Source of the DNA: Artemia franciscana
Taxonomy: Eukaryota; Arthropoda; Branchiopoda; Anostraca; Artemiidae
Reading direction: 5' to 3'
NCBI RefSeq assembly: GCF_032884065.1
Contig: NC_088873.1
Span: forward strand, 23,301,558 to 23,365,557
DNA: 64,000 nt
Shown: positions 1 to 12,420 of the stretch, piece after piece
How the letters are laid out: every line of letters starts with the position of its first letter
Numbering within the stretch: the stretch's first letter is position 1
Notes under the pieces: model-generated
Seen by the model: only the letters and a program-made list of their open reading frames with translations
What the model was told of the DNA's origin: nothing
Databases searched by the model: none
Made by a program: the position numbers and the translations under genes

Positions 1-1956
1 ATTACATCTGCACCCAACCCGGGGTATAAAAGAGAATATTGCGGTGCCACTTGTCTTCAGTGTTTTGATATTATTATAAGATTTTATTAGTCCATAGGCT
101 TACTTCTTGCCTAGAAAAACTATATCCCGAAAAGAAATATCGAAATTACGAAGAAAATTAAAAAGTCCTTGTTAAATAGGACTATTGGCCACTTGCTAGA
201 ATGATATTGCTAGAATGAAGATTTGCTGAGATTGGTGGAAAGGTCTTGTGTTCTCCTCTTGATCTTTTTAAACTTAAGATGGCAGTCGGGAATCTAGTTG
301 ATCTTATCTTTTACTAGAAAGCGTACCAAGAAGCCTTTAATGTATAAATAAAATATAATCTTGGTTTATATGATCATGGCTTTGTTAAAGCCCTGATCAC
401 CCCCCAAAAAACGGTCTTATTGAGGCACATGTTTTATGCTTAATATTTCGTTCATAGAGTAAGAGGGGAGGCAAGGATAGTGTAACTTCTATAAACATGA
501 CCGTTCTCATTCGCTCTAGCATTAGAGCTATAAGTATATTTGAAAGAAAAAAGTTAAATAATTCTAGCATATTTAAACTGTTTTATCCCGCTTTTCCAAA
601 CCTTTATTAGGACAAGTATTGCTGGATTATAAATATAAGAGTAATTTTACAACGTATTTCTCTAAATCTTGATGGAAAAAAGAAGAAAAATTAATGAGAA
701 AAGCTGTGTCATAAAAGTAAAATAGAGTCACAAAAATTGTTCCAGTTTCATTTCAGAATAAAGCTTGATGTTAGAATGGGTGAACAATTATCCGAGCCAA
801 AGTGTATTTCTCACAATTTTTTCGATAAAGAAGCATTATTGTGCTTCTGTGAGTTCTAATACGTCTGTATACATAAACTTTATACAAGTCCTTAAGACGT
901 GGCTATGATTAGAAGCTTAAAAGTATTTACTAGCTTAAAGGCTTCGTGCCACAATTTAACATACTAAATTAAAAATTGAGCCACATTGTTTTTTTTTTTG
1001 TTTTTTTTTTCTGTAATTATCAAGAAAGGAATGATTTTGTTAAAGATTTAATATTTTGTTCTTTTGATCTTGTAAGATTATGAACATTTAAGATATTTGA
1101 GTCTTGGACAGAAGGATGTGTCTGGATTGGCCCTTGTAGGAGGTGCCTGAATTCCAAACCTAACCTGAAAATGTTCTATTTGACATGCCGTTTCTCTTTT
1201 GACTATAGTCGAGTCTATGTAAATCAACCTCTATATTTTGTATTTTTCTCTAATCATCCACCTTTATTTAGTTTATTAACATGGAGCTGACTGAGTCGTA
1301 TCCATTCAGTATGTTCTACAAAATATATATAATTTAAAATACGATTTTAGTTCCTTGTAAGATTAAAGTGTTTTATTTTGTTTTGCTAATACATCTATAT
1401 TTAAGACAAAAGTATTAGATTATAATGATTTCAGCGCCAGTATTTTTAGTATATTCAGAATTAAAGCTGAGTAAAGTGTCAAAGAGGGAAGGAGATTTAG
1501 ATTTTGCTTAGCGGTGTTTAGGATGTAGGCCAAACCTCCATAGGATTTAGATTATTTATAAAAATCTTAAATCTGTGATTAAAAGACAATTAACTTTGCC
1601 AACCCTACATTCCCTTCTGAATGATGTTAGTCTCAACCTCCAAAATTGAGTTAACGCGACAAATAACATATTTCTATATTACAATTTCGAAATACCTTTT
1701 TATCAAAATATAATTTGGAATCGCGCCTTTTTCTACTGGAGGAAAACGCAACGATGACTTCCGATTCACATGTCTTAAAATATTTAGTCTCTTAAATCTA
1801 AATAATAACAAGGAAAATGTATTATGACTAAAACTGCTAAATATTGTCTACGTGACGTCACCGATTTGGTGTCAGTGTACCAAAAATCATACTTGTGGTC
1901 TTCATATTCCTAAGTAAGATTTAAGAAATGTGAAAAACTACTCTTGAGCATTTATG

Positions 1957-1962
<6 letters not shown>
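1..1962. other. AT-rich sequence, no gene seen
   Basis: I see no convincing coding frame, RNA gene or repeat here. There are short T runs near 987-1010. CpG dinucleotides occur at ordinary frequency, unlike 13.4-18.0 kb. Confidence 0.5.

Positions 1963-2046
<84 letters not shown>
1963..2046. repeat. (TA)n microsatellite
   Basis: An uninterrupted run of about 42 TA dinucleotides. The open frame that crosses it (Tyr-Ile repeats) is an artefact of the repeat. Confidence 0.97.
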
Positions 2047-2048
<2 letters not shown>

Positions 2049-2817
2049 GTACTTTTCTACTAATATGTCATTAATACAAGGAGAAGGTCGCGAGTGTTTG
2101 AAACTCGAAACTAATTGTGAAGCTCGAGATTTGGTTGTTTCTAAAAATTGAATTGAAATCTTACTTAATTGATTGGATCAACAATAATTGAAATAACTGT
2201 AAGGTAATCTGTGCCAGAAAGTACAATTAAGGCGCTTGGAACAAGTAGGAAACTTTTAGTAGGATTAAATTTCTTTTCGTTTTTTATTTTAAAAGAGTAT
2301 TAAACTAGTGAATTGGCTTCAGTTATTCGAAAGCCCAGTTACAAGAATAAAATTTTACAGGACACTTAAAAAACTTCAATTATAATTTTCTATTTTATCA
2401 TTGTTAACCAATGGTAAGTTTTTTCAATATTGGTAATTTATAGGGTTTCCGGAACGCAGCAAATGCAATTTGGGCATCGAAATCCCTATTTTTCCACTGG
2501 TTCTTCAACTGAGATTCGACCGACTTTGTTTTTAATATTTTGTTGCTAGATTTTATCATTTTTAAGATAAATTTGTCGTAAGACTGAATTTGTCGTTCAC
2601 TGAAGTAAAAGCTTTGATACTAGACCATATGGGACCATAATTGGGTCGTTTATGTAACAACATATCAGTGTCAAATTTAGAACATTTTGTGCCTTTTGTT
2701 CTGTAGTTGAATTATTATAATTGGCCAACTTCCTTCGATTCTATTCCCCAAAAAACTAAGCTTTGCAACCTAACAGACGACCTTATTTCTGTCAAATTAA
2801 TGCACAAAACTATCGAA

Positions 2818-2820
<3 letters not shown>
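2047..2820. other. AT-rich sequence, no gene seen
   Basis: No coding frame, RNA gene or repeat that I can support. Confidence 0.45.

Positions 2821-2882
<62 letters not shown>
2821..2882. repeat. poly-T tract, 62 T
   Basis: A pure run of 62 T. On the minus strand this would be a poly-A tail, so it may mark the 3' end of an old retrotransposed sequence lying to its right. I do not recognise any such sequence in 2883-3500. Confidence 0.95.
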
Positions 2883-2884
<2 letters not shown>

Positions 2885-5182
2885 ACTAATACAGTCTGTT
2901 CTTCTTTGATCACCATTTGTCCACTCTGCTACTCAAAGTTATTTAGCCCTTTAAATTTAAAAGTCTAAATTATTTTGAGCAGGAGAAATTAGCCCTCCTC
3001 CCCAAAAGGTTAAGTACTTGATAACGCGCAAAATTTAAATCTATATAATGCTAGGAAGATAAACGGAAAGTTCTGACAAAAAAAAAAAACTTTTAAACTC
3101 TTGTCCTATTATCTTAAGTAGTTTTATGGTTCTGGTACCTTCAGCCTCACTGCTTGCAACAATTTGTGGGATTCCTGGGTGGCTAATTGAGACACGAATA
3201 AAGTCGCCTGTGGGTAGATTTCTCTTAACCAAAATTTTTCTCTAGCTCTCACTTATCAGGGGAAAAACTGTAGAGATGAGAACTTAAATAAGGGACTATT
3301 GAATAGAAATTTGAATGTTACACAACGAGAGAAGGGGATGGGGTCAGTCAAACAAGTCTCAATGCTCATTAGCCCTTGCTCTGCTCAGGGATGAAGTAAT
3401 AATTTATTGCCAATTATTTATAGGAATATTTAAAAAAATGCTCAACAGTATTTAGAGAATTATTACTTTACCAAAGAATTGTCTTAATTGAGATAGGAAG
3501 CTAATACAAATTTACCCATAAGGCAAACTAGTTAAATACTCTTTGCTTGGAACTTCATTCATTCTTAAGTCAACGGAGTTCAGTTCCGCATAATACAGTA
3601 TTTTTTTTATAAAGCAACACCTTTAAGGTTTAAGTCAAGGCCATAGCTGTGTTAAACAATCTTAACTGATAATGCGGATTGTTTCGATACTTATTTTAAT
3701 TTTAGAGCCCTAAGTTTGGACATTTAGTGCTTCGGACTTGATTCAATCTCATACTAAATCCTTAAAATAAATCCACCTAGTGTATACATTTCTTTTTGAA
3801 TGAAGAAGGAACATTGTCAAAATAAAAGACAAAACAACAACGAGATTAAATTTCAGCCAGTAAAGCTCGCATTTCTTTGCTGAAAATTAACCTTGTTGTT
3901 GCTTTTAATCTTTTTGTTTCAATTATTCTTCTTCGTTTTTTCTTCATCGTGCATAGCCAGAGTGGTCTAAGAACCTAATTAATTTTTTTTTTTCATTTAA
4001 GTCATTAAAACTTTTAGGGATTTAAACATTGTAAAAGAAATGTTAAACAATAACGTGGAATTATCGCTTGTTTTATAGCTGCAGTGCGATTGGTCTCTTT
4101 TGGTCCTAAAAATATTGGGCGAAGCAGGGGCGAATTGAGTGTGCTAAGTAGCATATTTTAAATTGTTGCTAAGATGTGTAGTTTTCATGTTAAATTTACA
4201 GAATAAATTATTTATTTATAAATTAAAAAGTAGAAGCAAGTTTTAAGATCTGCAGTATTAATTTGAGCTTCTCTTTCGTCCTACTTATTTCCCTCTTTGG
4301 CTGTACATTCTTCATTCCTTTCGTGGCTTTGTATCATTTCCTCTGTGTTTATACTTTATGCTTCGTGTAATATTACTAATTAAACTAGTTGGCTTCTTAT
4401 TTTTCTGCTTTTTTTCTATTCCTTTGTGTCTTCTAAGAGTAAAGGTTACAGAAATAATGTTTGTAAAATCCACAGAGCGCTGTGTATAAAGATGCTCCTT
4501 CGGCAAAATAATTTACCGAAAATTACCGATGATTTGAAAATCACTTAACAAAACAAAAACCTTGAATTATTATGTATGTGATAGTGTAAAATATGTCGCC
4601 TTCGTCGCCAACCTTTCTCTTGTGAGTTACTTTGTAGTAAGAAAGCTTCGATTGAACTTCATTGAGAATATAATTATCAATGATAGTTCTCAAGAAAAAC
4701 AGAAATAACTGGAATAACTGTTGTAAATATTATTAATTTAATCTTACAAACTTTGAAGAGGACGACTACCATTTGGGATGAGTTGTGTTTCAAGTCCCAA
4801 TGTTCCGATTTTTGATGCTTTTTCCAAGTAGAACTAAATAGCGTTTTCTAGAGCTAATATCGACTTGCCCATTTATGTGAGAAATTTTCAAAGGGATCAA
4901 ATTGTGAACTTCTCAATAGGGCATAATACCTAAAACCAGATTTAGAACGTGAAAATGAACAAAAATATTAGTTCTTGTTAAGGACTTAGTATTACATCAC
5001 CTAAAAAAGGTTTAAAGTTATGTAAAAATAAAGATACAAAAATATGAGCGATTCTCCTAAAAATGAAATGTAGTTAAATATTCATCCAAACAATGATGAG
5101 AGAATTTTTCCTCTTTAGTCAGCTATTTTATCAAATTACAGCTGATTTTTATTGAACAAATTGTAAAATGCATAAGGTTTGA
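2883..5182. other. AT-rich sequence, no gene seen
   Basis: Only short frames of up to 64 codons, without recognisable domains. No RNA gene or repeat structure found. Confidence 0.45.
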
Positions 5183-5210
5183 CCCCCCCCCCCCAAAAAA
5201 AAAAAAAAAA
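5183..5210. repeat. C12-A16 homopolymer pair
   Basis: Twelve C are followed directly by sixteen A. Its origin is unknown. Confidence 0.9.
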
Positions 5211-5765
5211 TACAATGCCTATTAGAAATAAATCAAGAAAAGGTACCCTCAACAAGACACCTGATTCGGTTGATAAAAAAGAGCGATGGAGCTGTTCATA
5301 AATAGAAAAAAAATATGTTTTAAAGGGATGATTAGGAATATTTGTATCCTTTATGGTAGAAAAAGAAACAAACAAAAGAGACATTTACTTTTCGTTTAGA
5401 AAAAATCGTAAGATATCCAGGTAAAGTCTGGGTTTGGTCACGTGAAAAAATTTTATCAAACCTATGTAGCCATAGATAATGGGAAGGAAAATAAGGCTAA
5501 TGGAGCATATGCACATGTTAGGGCTGAGGAAGAATATGGTCAATTTAGAATTTTATGAGTCTTTTCATATATGTATAGGCTAACTATAGGAATGTGAGGC
5601 TAGTTGTTGGGTGATGAACTTGTCGTGTTTTGCGGCAATAGAATCAAACTGGTAAGGAAAACCTTGTTTATCGTTCTTGTTGACTTGATGTTATGTCTTT
5701 GAAGGACTTCACTATTATGTGACGAACATTTTGTGTGAGTTTTGAAGCATGAAGTGCGCTTGTTT

Positions 5766-5767
<2 letters not shown>

Positions 5768-5801
<34 letters not shown>
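5768..5801. repeat. poly-T tract, 34 T
   Basis: An uninterrupted run of T after CTTT. It could be the poly-A tail of a minus-strand retroposon, but no body is recognised next to it. Confidence 0.95.
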
Positions 5802-5803
<2 letters not shown>

Positions 5804-7288
5804 GTTTGAGTTGGGTGTACAAAATTTTGCTATTACCTATTCTCGACCAATTAATGAAGCCTGGAAAAATCCTAGACTTTTTCTTTTAAAGTTGTACGCA
5901 GTCTTAAAACTTATTGGGTAATTAGGTTGGTTAATTTCAATGCAGTGTGCAATAAAAAAAAGGAATTATCTACAGTGATACGAAAAAAAAAGTCTGTGAA
6001 TAACTGAGAGTTTTTTTACTGTTCTACTTTGTTAGTAGTAGTAGCAGCAGCTCTACTTTTGCCTCATTTCGTGGGTGCCACAAATCACTTTGTATTCACT
6101 ACCAAAAAAATCATTTGGAATATGAATTTAAGTAACATTTTTTGAATGTTTGTACACATAAGTACTAATTTACAAGCTTGATATATGTGTAAATCCTGGA
6201 CTACCTCATAAGGTAAAATAAAATACATTAAATATATATTACCTTGCCTGGCGAAACTGACCCATCTTAGTCAACCTGTTTAATTAGTGTTCAGCATTTG
6301 AGTGAAATTTTGTAGCGCACCTCTTTCGACCCAACTGTCCCAAGCTTAAAAGCCATTTTTAAGAAATCGTAGCTTTTAGTAATTAACATTCTAATGAGGC
6401 CAGTCGTAGCCAGTTAAGGTAAGTCTTATTTGCTTGGCGATTTTGGATTGCTTCTAAGTGAGGTATGCCTTTTCTGTTAAGGCTCATTCAGAAATAAGGC
6501 TAATCAGTGCACTAACGTAATAAGACTTAAAAACAAGAGATTGACACGCGTTTTACACTACAGCATAGAAATATTGTATTGCTGGAACTCAACAGCCAAG
6601 GCATAGAAATTAGACTCGGGTTGTTTTATGCCCCATAGCCCAAAGAATATATTTTTATCTTTTTTTTTGCTTTTTCTCTGCAATTCCACCTACTTTTTAA
6701 TTCCTTTTCGCTTACCTGTGCGTGCACAGGCTGGCGAAGCGACACCTATCAAAATTTGTCAGATCTACCTGAAGTCAGCGGTTTTCAAAGAATCTCCCAG
6801 ACCATTCATAGGGGAATTTCACTCAGGAGATACAACGGAACTAACTTCAGGGAATCTAACAATATTTAACTAGACATGTAATGGGATTTGACTGAGTAAA
6901 TGTGGATCTAGTGGAATGCTACTGGAAACTCACAAAATCACAGTTCTGTGTTCTTTTCCCTCCCCTTTCTGTCCAAATTTTTGCTCTTTATTTCGTCCCA
7001 TGAAGTTTTAATTTCCTCTAAATCCTTTCTTCATATCTTTCCCCACCCTATTTATGTCATCTTGCTTTTTACCAGGAATTTCTGTCAACCTCTCACTGTT
7101 CATCCATAAAACTCGAAATAGCCATTTTAAGCTTTCTTTCGCTGTAATCCTTAAGGTTGGGATCCAAAAAAAAAAATTCCTCTTCCTAGTGGAAGTGACT
7201 TAGTCTTCCCAGCAGTAATAAAACTATCGTCAGATAATTCGTCAAGAAAACGTTTAGTATATCTTTCTCTATCGCTTCAAGTGTCGAT
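5802..7288. other. mostly featureless; one unplaced open frame
   Basis: A plus-strand frame at 6628-6873 (81 codons) starts MPHSPKNIFLSFFLLFLC, which resembles a signal peptide, and stays open through a less AT-rich stretch near 6710-6870. I know no matching family and see no clear splice sites, so I do not call it a gene. The minus strand at 7150-7285 has a partly open frame that I do not recognise. Confidence 0.3.
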
Positions 7289-7525
7289 TTTTGACTGCTA
7301 CCGTCACCATGGCCTCCAGTATCCTAATTTTAGCTCGATAACTTGTCTTCCTATTGTCTGAAATATTTTTCAGTCGCGAAAAACTCCTTGTGTTTTGGCA
7401 ATTCTATTTTATACATCTTCGCTGCTTCCACCCTGTTTATTAATAGTGCCCATCAGGTACATGAAGCTAGGCGCTTGGTAGATTTTCTTGTTATGTCTCC
7501 TCTATATCCTCATTTATTCCTAGTT
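7289..7525 (-). pseudogene. RTE-type LINE remnant (RT C-terminal side)
   Basis: The minus strand matches, over about 235 bp, the segment at about 28725-28986 of the longer RTE copy in this window. Read with frame changes it gives AKSLKLGINED, then GGSSEDVKNRIAK and a degraded version of the RKISLQTKIRI stretch. This block follows the reverse transcriptase palm in RTE-type proteins and normally contains the YLGSII motif, which is damaged here. Stops and frameshifts show that it is dead. Both ends are truncated. The assignment rests on the internal match, not on a search. Confidence 0.5.
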
Positions 7526-8873
7526 TAAGTGACTTAGCCTTCCTAGCAATTCATTCAATCTATTATCGCACCCTGAGCCCTCAAAACCACAAAAAATTCA
7601 ATACTTTTGTTTCCTACCTTTTTTATCTCAGATACTGAAATCGTCTGCAGAATTAAGGTCGGGGGGACTTTACCTTTCTATTGGCTCTGGGGATTTCTCA
7701 AAATCTTGTCGATTACTCAAAAAGTAAAAAGTCACAATATACTGGTTGATCAAAACATACAGCTTACCAGACTGTTATGTGCAGAGACAAATCATCGCAC
7801 GTATAGAAAGTTCACCGGGGAATTTTCATTTTATTTCAACTTTCAAGCAATGTACAAAGTTAATTTCAGATTTGTATGTCAATTTCTCGACCTGGCTAAA
7901 GTCTTGTACCATTCTACTACAGGTACCTTAGACACAATTTAGACTAATGGACGCAGTTCACAGACTACTTGGATATTTCACAGAAACCAACATTGACGCC
8001 TTAGAAACAATGGGAGATGATGAAGAGGAAACGAAAATGAGTTTTACAGAGGGAATATGCACAAAGCATTTCAGGCTGGACGTCTTTTCAGCTCGTTTTG
8101 ATGATTTTTCAACTGCTCACGCTCCTTGAGTTGGCTTTAGAGATTTTCTAGCTTCAAAATCAGGAAAGTCAAAACCGACACATGTAGCTCTAATAGTTTT
8201 CTTGACTTCTTAACAATGAATGGGACTAGCGGTAGAAAATAAAGAAAATGAGAAATATAACTTTTTTAAACTCAGTTTCAAAATGGAATAAAGTAGGATT
8301 TTTTTTTTCCGAGAATCTATGAATAAAGGTGAAAATGACGGGCCCAAAACGGAGTGGGCCTTGGATAACATAGGTATCAAACTGTTTTGAGCTATAAATG
8401 CATAAAAGAAAAAGCAGGCAAAATGAGGAAAACGACCAAGTCATGTAAAGCCCAATTCATTTTACGCCCCTCGTTTTCACTTACATTCCTAGATTCTCGA
8501 GAAAAAAAAATATTTACTACTTTTTAGTCCATTTAGGAAACGAGTTTTTAAAAAGTATATTTATTATTTTCAACTTTTTATTTCTTCAAAACTCAAAAGT
8601 CTTTAGTTTAATATCCTTGATAAGCCCAAACCAAAAGGACTTACTTGACTCGGAATGCTTGTCATTATCCTAGACCAAAAGACTAAATGATTCGTGATGC
8701 CCAAAAATGAAACCATACCAGCCGTGCATTGTCCCCTTTTCTATAACTTAGAAGTCCTGTAATAGCGAGGATCGTTTAAATATTTTATGGTACAATCCAA
8801 ACTTTCAGGTACAATTTGTTATATCCTCAAACCACCTCCAAAGTTGACCCTAGCGCCACGTTGGTCTTCTTTT
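7526..8873. other. no assigned gene; two weak open frames
   Basis: Plus-strand frames at 7607-7942 (111 codons) and 7947-8129 (60 codons, starting MDAVHRLLGYFTETN, acidic) lie back to back. An acceptor-like CTACTACAG ends at 7921. Neither has a domain that I recognise. The second has fairly balanced codon use and may be a small terminal exon, but the support is weak. Nothing further is seen at 8130-8873. Confidence 0.2.
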
Positions 8874-9119
8874 GCCAGACAAATATAAATTACTTGACAT
8901 ATAAGGGGAACTGCCCCCTTCACAATTTTTCCAAACGCAATTTTCTTTGAGAATCTGAAAAAAAAGCAAAACTTCACAGCAAAGAGTTAGGAGGTAAGGA
9001 GGACGGAGGCACTCTGCTGTGAAGTTTGGCTTTTTTTTTCAGATTCTTATAGAAAATTTGCGACTGGAAAAATTGAAAAGTGGGCAGTTCCCCTTATATA
9101 CTAAGTAATTTATATTGGC
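8874..9119. mobile_element. fold-back (hairpin MITE-like) element
   Basis: Two inverted arms of about 108-111 bp (8874-8984 and 9012-9119) flank a 27-bp centre. They agree at most positions, including ATATAAATTACTT, ATAAGGGGAACTGCCC and AATCTGAAAAAAAA. The whole unit could fold into one long hairpin. It has no coding content. Such fold-back units are typical of non-autonomous DNA elements. I could not fix a target duplication; the flanks share only T-rich bases. Confidence 0.85.
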
Positions 9120-9265
9120 TTTAAGTTCTAAACAGGCTCCTTACTTTATTTGAAAAACCTTTTCTGTTTGTGTAATTACATTTCACGAAACTGTGAAGTT
9201 TTATGAATACAATACTTCTGGCAACGCAGAAAAACGGTGAATATTTCAATGATCTCTGTTTGAAT

Positions 9266-10277
9266 TTTGATGGGTAATCAAACAGTTCGTGGTAAAAAAC
9301 TGCAAGGAGTGGCCCGGTTTAATAGTAACCGAAACTTCAAAAAACACAATTTTGATACCAAGAGATATACAAAAAGAATTTGCTTAATATGCTGATTCCA
9401 AATATATAAGTTTCATATTATCCATCGAAAGCTAAGAGCCTGAGAAAATTGGTCTGATTTTTGAAAAAAGGGGAAAAGACCCCATCAAAGTCATAGAATT
9501 TTAATGAAAATCACACCATCGGATTCAGCGTATCAAAGAATCTTACTGTAGAGGTTTCAAGCTCATATCTAGAATAATGTGGAAGTTAGTAATTTTTCCA
9601 GAAGAAAAATCACGGATGATTGTTTATTTGTTCCTTGTTTTTTTTGTGTGTTTTTTTTTCAGGGGTGAGCGTATCGGCCCAGTGGGCTAAAACGTCGAGA
9701 GAGGGCTCATTCTATGGAAAATAAAAAGTACTAGTGCCCTTTTCAACTTACCAAAAAATTAGAGGGCAAATAGACCCCTCCAACAGCCCTTTTTCTCAAA
9801 ATCGCCTGATCAAAGTTTTGAGATAGCTTTTTTCTTCAACATAGTCAAAAATACCAATAAACTATGTCTTTAGAGATAAAATGACCCCCTATAGCCCCTG
9901 GAGAAAGGTTTTTAAGTTATAAAATGTATCCATTGTTTTATTTGTTACTGCGAAGTATGCATACATTTTTTGAGTGGGGAGGGAAGGACGAATTTTCTCT
10001 TGAGAGGATTTTGCATGGTGAGAATTTTTATGGAGAGGGAAATTTCAAGGGGGTGAACTTTTCAAGGGAAGTTTTACACTGAGTGAATTTGCGATAATCC
10101 CTATACAAAATTTCTTTATATGTCTTGCTTTCTCTTTGGCGATTCAATTTTAGGCGTGGAAATATTAAGGGAAATTGTCCGGGGTAAATTTTCACCTTGA
10201 TTGAATTGCCCAGAGGATATTTTCCGTGGAGATGGAGCCAGGTATCCTGGCGTTATTTAAGGAATAATCAAAAATCA
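9266..10277 (+). repeat. dispersed repeat X, copy 1
   Basis: Begins AATCAAACAGTTCGTGG and is repeated as a diverged copy at 40052-40859. Shared landmarks in the same order include the start block, AATATATAAGTTTCAT, the GAGGGCTCATTCTA block, the GGAGGGCAA-TAG block and the AACATAGTC block. No coding frame is seen. In both copies the right end runs straight into the fold-back module F, so X and F may be one composite element. Class unknown. Confidence 0.8.
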
Positions 10278-10609
10278 AGTTTTTTCAACTGAAAGTAAGG
10301 AGCACCATAAAAACTTAAAACGAACAGAAATTATTTCGTATATGATATGGGTTGAACCCTCCTCACTTTTCACTTTCCTCGCCTCAAGACCTCACTTTTT
10401 GCGCAAAAGTTTAAATTTTGTCCCAATTCTTTAAAAACAACTGCTGAAACACAAGGGTTGTATAATCAGAACAATAAGAGACTTTTTTTTTTTTAAGATG
10501 CTGAAAAACTGTATCGAGAAGAGCGAGGTGTTGAGCCTTTTGATATATGTAATAATTTCTGTTCGTTTTAAGTTTTGATGTTGGTCCTTACTTTCAGTTG
10601 AAAAAACTT
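10278..10609. mobile_element. fold-back module F, copy 1
   Basis: The left arm starts AGTTTTTTCAACTGAAAGTA and the right arm ends with its reverse complement. The arms, about 70 bp each, contain CTTAAAACGAACAGAAATTA. The centre holds AAGAGCGAGGTGTTGAG near 10521. The same module recurs near 26.1, 36.6, 40.9, 41.5 and 52.9 kb. Non-coding. Confidence 0.8.
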
Positions 10610-11689
10610 TTTTATTTATTTAATAGAGCTTAGAGACAAACATTTTTCTGGTGGCAATGGAAAAGTATGTCAGTTAAAGCAAAACTATATAAAATGAAAA
10701 CATCAATTAATTACAAAAAATACACGAAACAATAGCCTACTTACAAAACTAAGATATAAACTCCCAGCATTCAGTTCTGCTGAGCAGTCCCGAAGCGTTG
10801 GACGGATATTTTTTTAACAGTTTCGACAGTTTTTAGCTTGTATCAAATTGTTTATCAAAAGTAACGCATTATCAAAGTGGTTTGTTAAAAGTAAAACATT
10901 AAAATTAGGAAAATCAAATAAAAAATTTTAATTCAGTATTTTTAATCTAACTTTGAATCCTAAAAACCAATCTATCGATGCCTTTACATATCATAACTGT
11001 AGAAAATAAAATTTCTTTTAAAGTGACAACTTGATAAATGCAGTCACTCCTGGAAAAAAAAAATGATAATAAAAAACAAATAAAAACGTATCCGTTCAGA
11101 GGGAAAGTACAAAAAATTCCTAGCATTCCATTCAGGAGAAACATTTCTGATTATAGTAACTTCACATATCAGGTTATGGGCACTCTTGCAATGCAAGCAA
11201 AAGTTGACGGTATATATTTACCAAAATTGCCCCTTATTAAGTTTTTTTCTTTGTGTTTTCTATAATTATTCGAAATTTCTTTTGTCCTAATACCTGCACT
11301 AATTACTAATAAACAACTACATATTTAGGATTACATAAAAAGCTGATTCTTTGATTGAATGTCATCAATAGTTAGGCTCTTGTACTTTCCATATTGACAA
11401 GTATCGTTATTTACTTATCATTAATTAGTATGAAAAATTTGATTTTTTTGCTCCAGCCAAATCATATAGAAAAAATTCTTGTGGAAAACTGGAAAGGGGT
11501 CACTCAGTCACAAATTAGAACTTATATAGTCCTTATTAAAGGTCAATATCTATTGGCAAGCAGCACACATTTTTTTTCCATGGTTTTCCTATTCAGCTCT
11601 TTCTCCTTTGGTTTCCTTATAATTACTTTATAGTCCCAAATTTTCAGCGGGGGGCCTGGAATTTTTGGACTAAATATTGGGGATAAAAT
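10610..11689. other. no recognisable feature
   Basis: AT-rich sequence with short unassigned frames at 11038-11265 and 11394-11633 (plus strand). These have no recognisable domains. Confidence 0.4.
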
Positions 11690-12090
11690 TTGGGATTACA
11701 TGGATCATTTTGACTGGACAAAGTCCAATCAAAATGACCCACATAAACGGGGATAGAACATAACTCTGCTCAACTCCTAATTTCATAGAAAACCAGCTAC
11801 TAGCCTCGTTTCCTACCTTGACAGAAGTGTCACTCTCGTGCAAAGCATTAATCACTTCAATGTATTTTTCTGGTATACCATACAAGGATAAGACCTTTGT
11901 TGAAGTTCCTCTATCAGCTGAGTTCATAATCTTCCGCATCTTGTTTCTTACATTATTGCCGCTATATTTAAGAAACTTATTTACCGCATTATCCGCAGCT
12001 GGGGCCTTATTATTTCTTCATCCTTTTAGTACTGTTACTAATTCTTCCTTACAAAATAAATCCAGAACACTGGCACAAGTGAGAAAATGT
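11690..12090 (-). pseudogene. RTE-type LINE remnant (RT domain)
   Basis: A minus-strand frame (11670-11939, 89 codons) contains YGIPEKYIEVINALH followed by SWFSMKLGVEQSYVLSPF. This matches the RT pattern YGIP...GV-Q-G-C-LSP of RTE-type elements; the QGC/QGD site is damaged (QSY). The nucleotide sequence also matches the minus-strand LINE at about 29185-29720. The stretch holding the first catalytic aspartate block is deleted near 11905-11960, where flanking blocks that lie about 250 bp apart in the longer copy are brought together. It is a dead internal fragment. Confidence 0.75.
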
Positions 12091-12224
12091 TCTAAAAAAT
12101 CGTGTGAAGTTTCTGGGGGACCAGTCCCTCCCGCCCCATCCATAAATAAGCCAAAGCCTATTCTGTCTAAAAGCTGGTATTCCAATTTTCTGGCTGGAAA
12201 TCAATATTGATAGACCTTTTCAAC

Positions 12225-12420
12225 CTTACTTAGCACGCTAACGTGCTTAGTACACCAAAGACCGTAAAGTCTGTATGTACAAACACATACAGACCGACGA
12301 TTCACTGCAATCCCAGTGGCACACCGATGCCACCAAAAGCTTTATCCACTCTGGTGTGCCTTTCTTCGATAGCGTGCTAGTGATTACTCGGCTTGGCGTT
12401 AGGGTCTAATCCAAAGCGAA
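12225..12420. other. cluster of short hairpins, possible degenerate tRNA-like part
   Basis: Several small perfect inverted repeats sit close together: GCACG/CGTGC near 12233-12246, GTCTGTATGT with ACATACAGAC (12269-12278 and 12285-12294), and GGCACACC with GGTGTGCC (about 12319 and 12354). At 12402-12412, GGGTCTAATCC differs at two positions from the Pol III B-box consensus, but no good A box precedes it. It could be a SINE head or a terminal segment of an unknown element. Confidence 0.35.

Noticed and set aside
1954..2151. Frame of Tyr-Ile repeats; likewise 52172-52743
   Set aside because: Translation of (TA)n tracts, not coding.
2707..2889. Frame with a long Phe run
   Set aside because: Translation of the 62-base T tract.
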